Position numbers and translations under genes: made by a program | Assembly (NCBI GenBank): GCA_946478975.1 | Contig: CAMLEO010000094.1 | Location: 1-22,588 of the forward strand | Length of the DNA: 22,588 nt | From: an uncultured Steroidobacter sp. | Lineage (GTDB): Bacteria; Pseudomonadota; Gammaproteobacteria; Steroidobacterales; Steroidobacteraceae | Reading direction: 5' to 3' | Shown here: piece after piece, positions 22,559 to 22,588 of the stretch | Numbering within the stretch: the first letter of the stretch is position 1 | Layout of the letters: each line of letters starts with the position of its first letter | Notes under the pieces: model-generated | What the model saw: the letters and a program-made list of their open reading frames with translations, nothing else | Told to the model about the DNA's origin: nothing | Database searches by the model: none

Positions 22559-22588
22559 GAGATGACCGCTGAACTCCCGTGAAAGCGG

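Overview
The window reads as chromosomal DNA of a GC-rich Gram-negative proteobacterium. The evidence is a TonB-dependent receptor, outer-membrane lipoprotein and periplasmic signals, Shine-Dalgarno starts, and an accessory style (flavin halogenase + SapC + DUF6445, FecI/FecR/receptor signalling, secreted glycan-active enzyme) known from Xanthomonadales, Steroidobacter-like bacteria, Caulobacterales and Sphingomonadales. A gammaproteobacterium of the Steroidobacter/Xanthomonas type is my best inference, from protein style only. I see no rRNA, tRNA, CRISPR array, insertion sequence or replication origin.

Layout. 1-3023 (+): a tight three-gene unit of flavin-dependent halogenase, SapC-family protein and DUF6445-type oxygenase-like protein. 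3034-4896: a PdxI-like aldo/keto reductase (-) divergent from a LysR regulator (+). 5007-6623 (+): a fusion of a cyclic-nucleotide-binding fold and a thioredoxin-reductase-like flavoprotein. 6647-8626 (-): a secreted S8 protease in which Glu appears to replace the catalytic His. 8943-10111 (+): an XRE antitoxin-like gene followed by an AbiEii-type nucleotidyltransferase toxin carrying two in-frame stop codons. 10202-12007 (-): a surface lipoprotein with an IPT/TIG domain and a probable beta-propeller. 12177-12596 (-): a small secreted protein made of three degenerate repeats. 12704-20659 (+): ECF sigma factor, FecR anti-sigma factor, a TonB-dependent receptor with a signalling STN domain, and a large secreted LamG-FN3-Ig-DUF4038 (GH140-like) protein. 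20709-21767 (+): low-specificity threonine aldolase. 21944-22558 (+): a short AraC-type regulator.

How the genes may work together. The 12.7-20.7 kb block looks like a self-contained cell-surface signalling and glycan-scavenging locus. The receptor would bind and import an oligosaccharide released by the secreted DUF4038 enzyme, and signal through its STN domain to FecR and the ECF sigma factor. The halogenase/SapC/DUF6445 trio is often found beside such receptors; its substrate is unknown. The toxin-antitoxin pair looks like a decaying defence or addiction module that kept its antitoxin. The most unusual points are the doubly interrupted toxin, the protease with a probable Asp-Glu-Ser active site, the three-repeat secreted protein, and the nucleotide-fold/reductase fusion that lacks both the redox cysteines and a canonical cyclic-nucleotide cassette.
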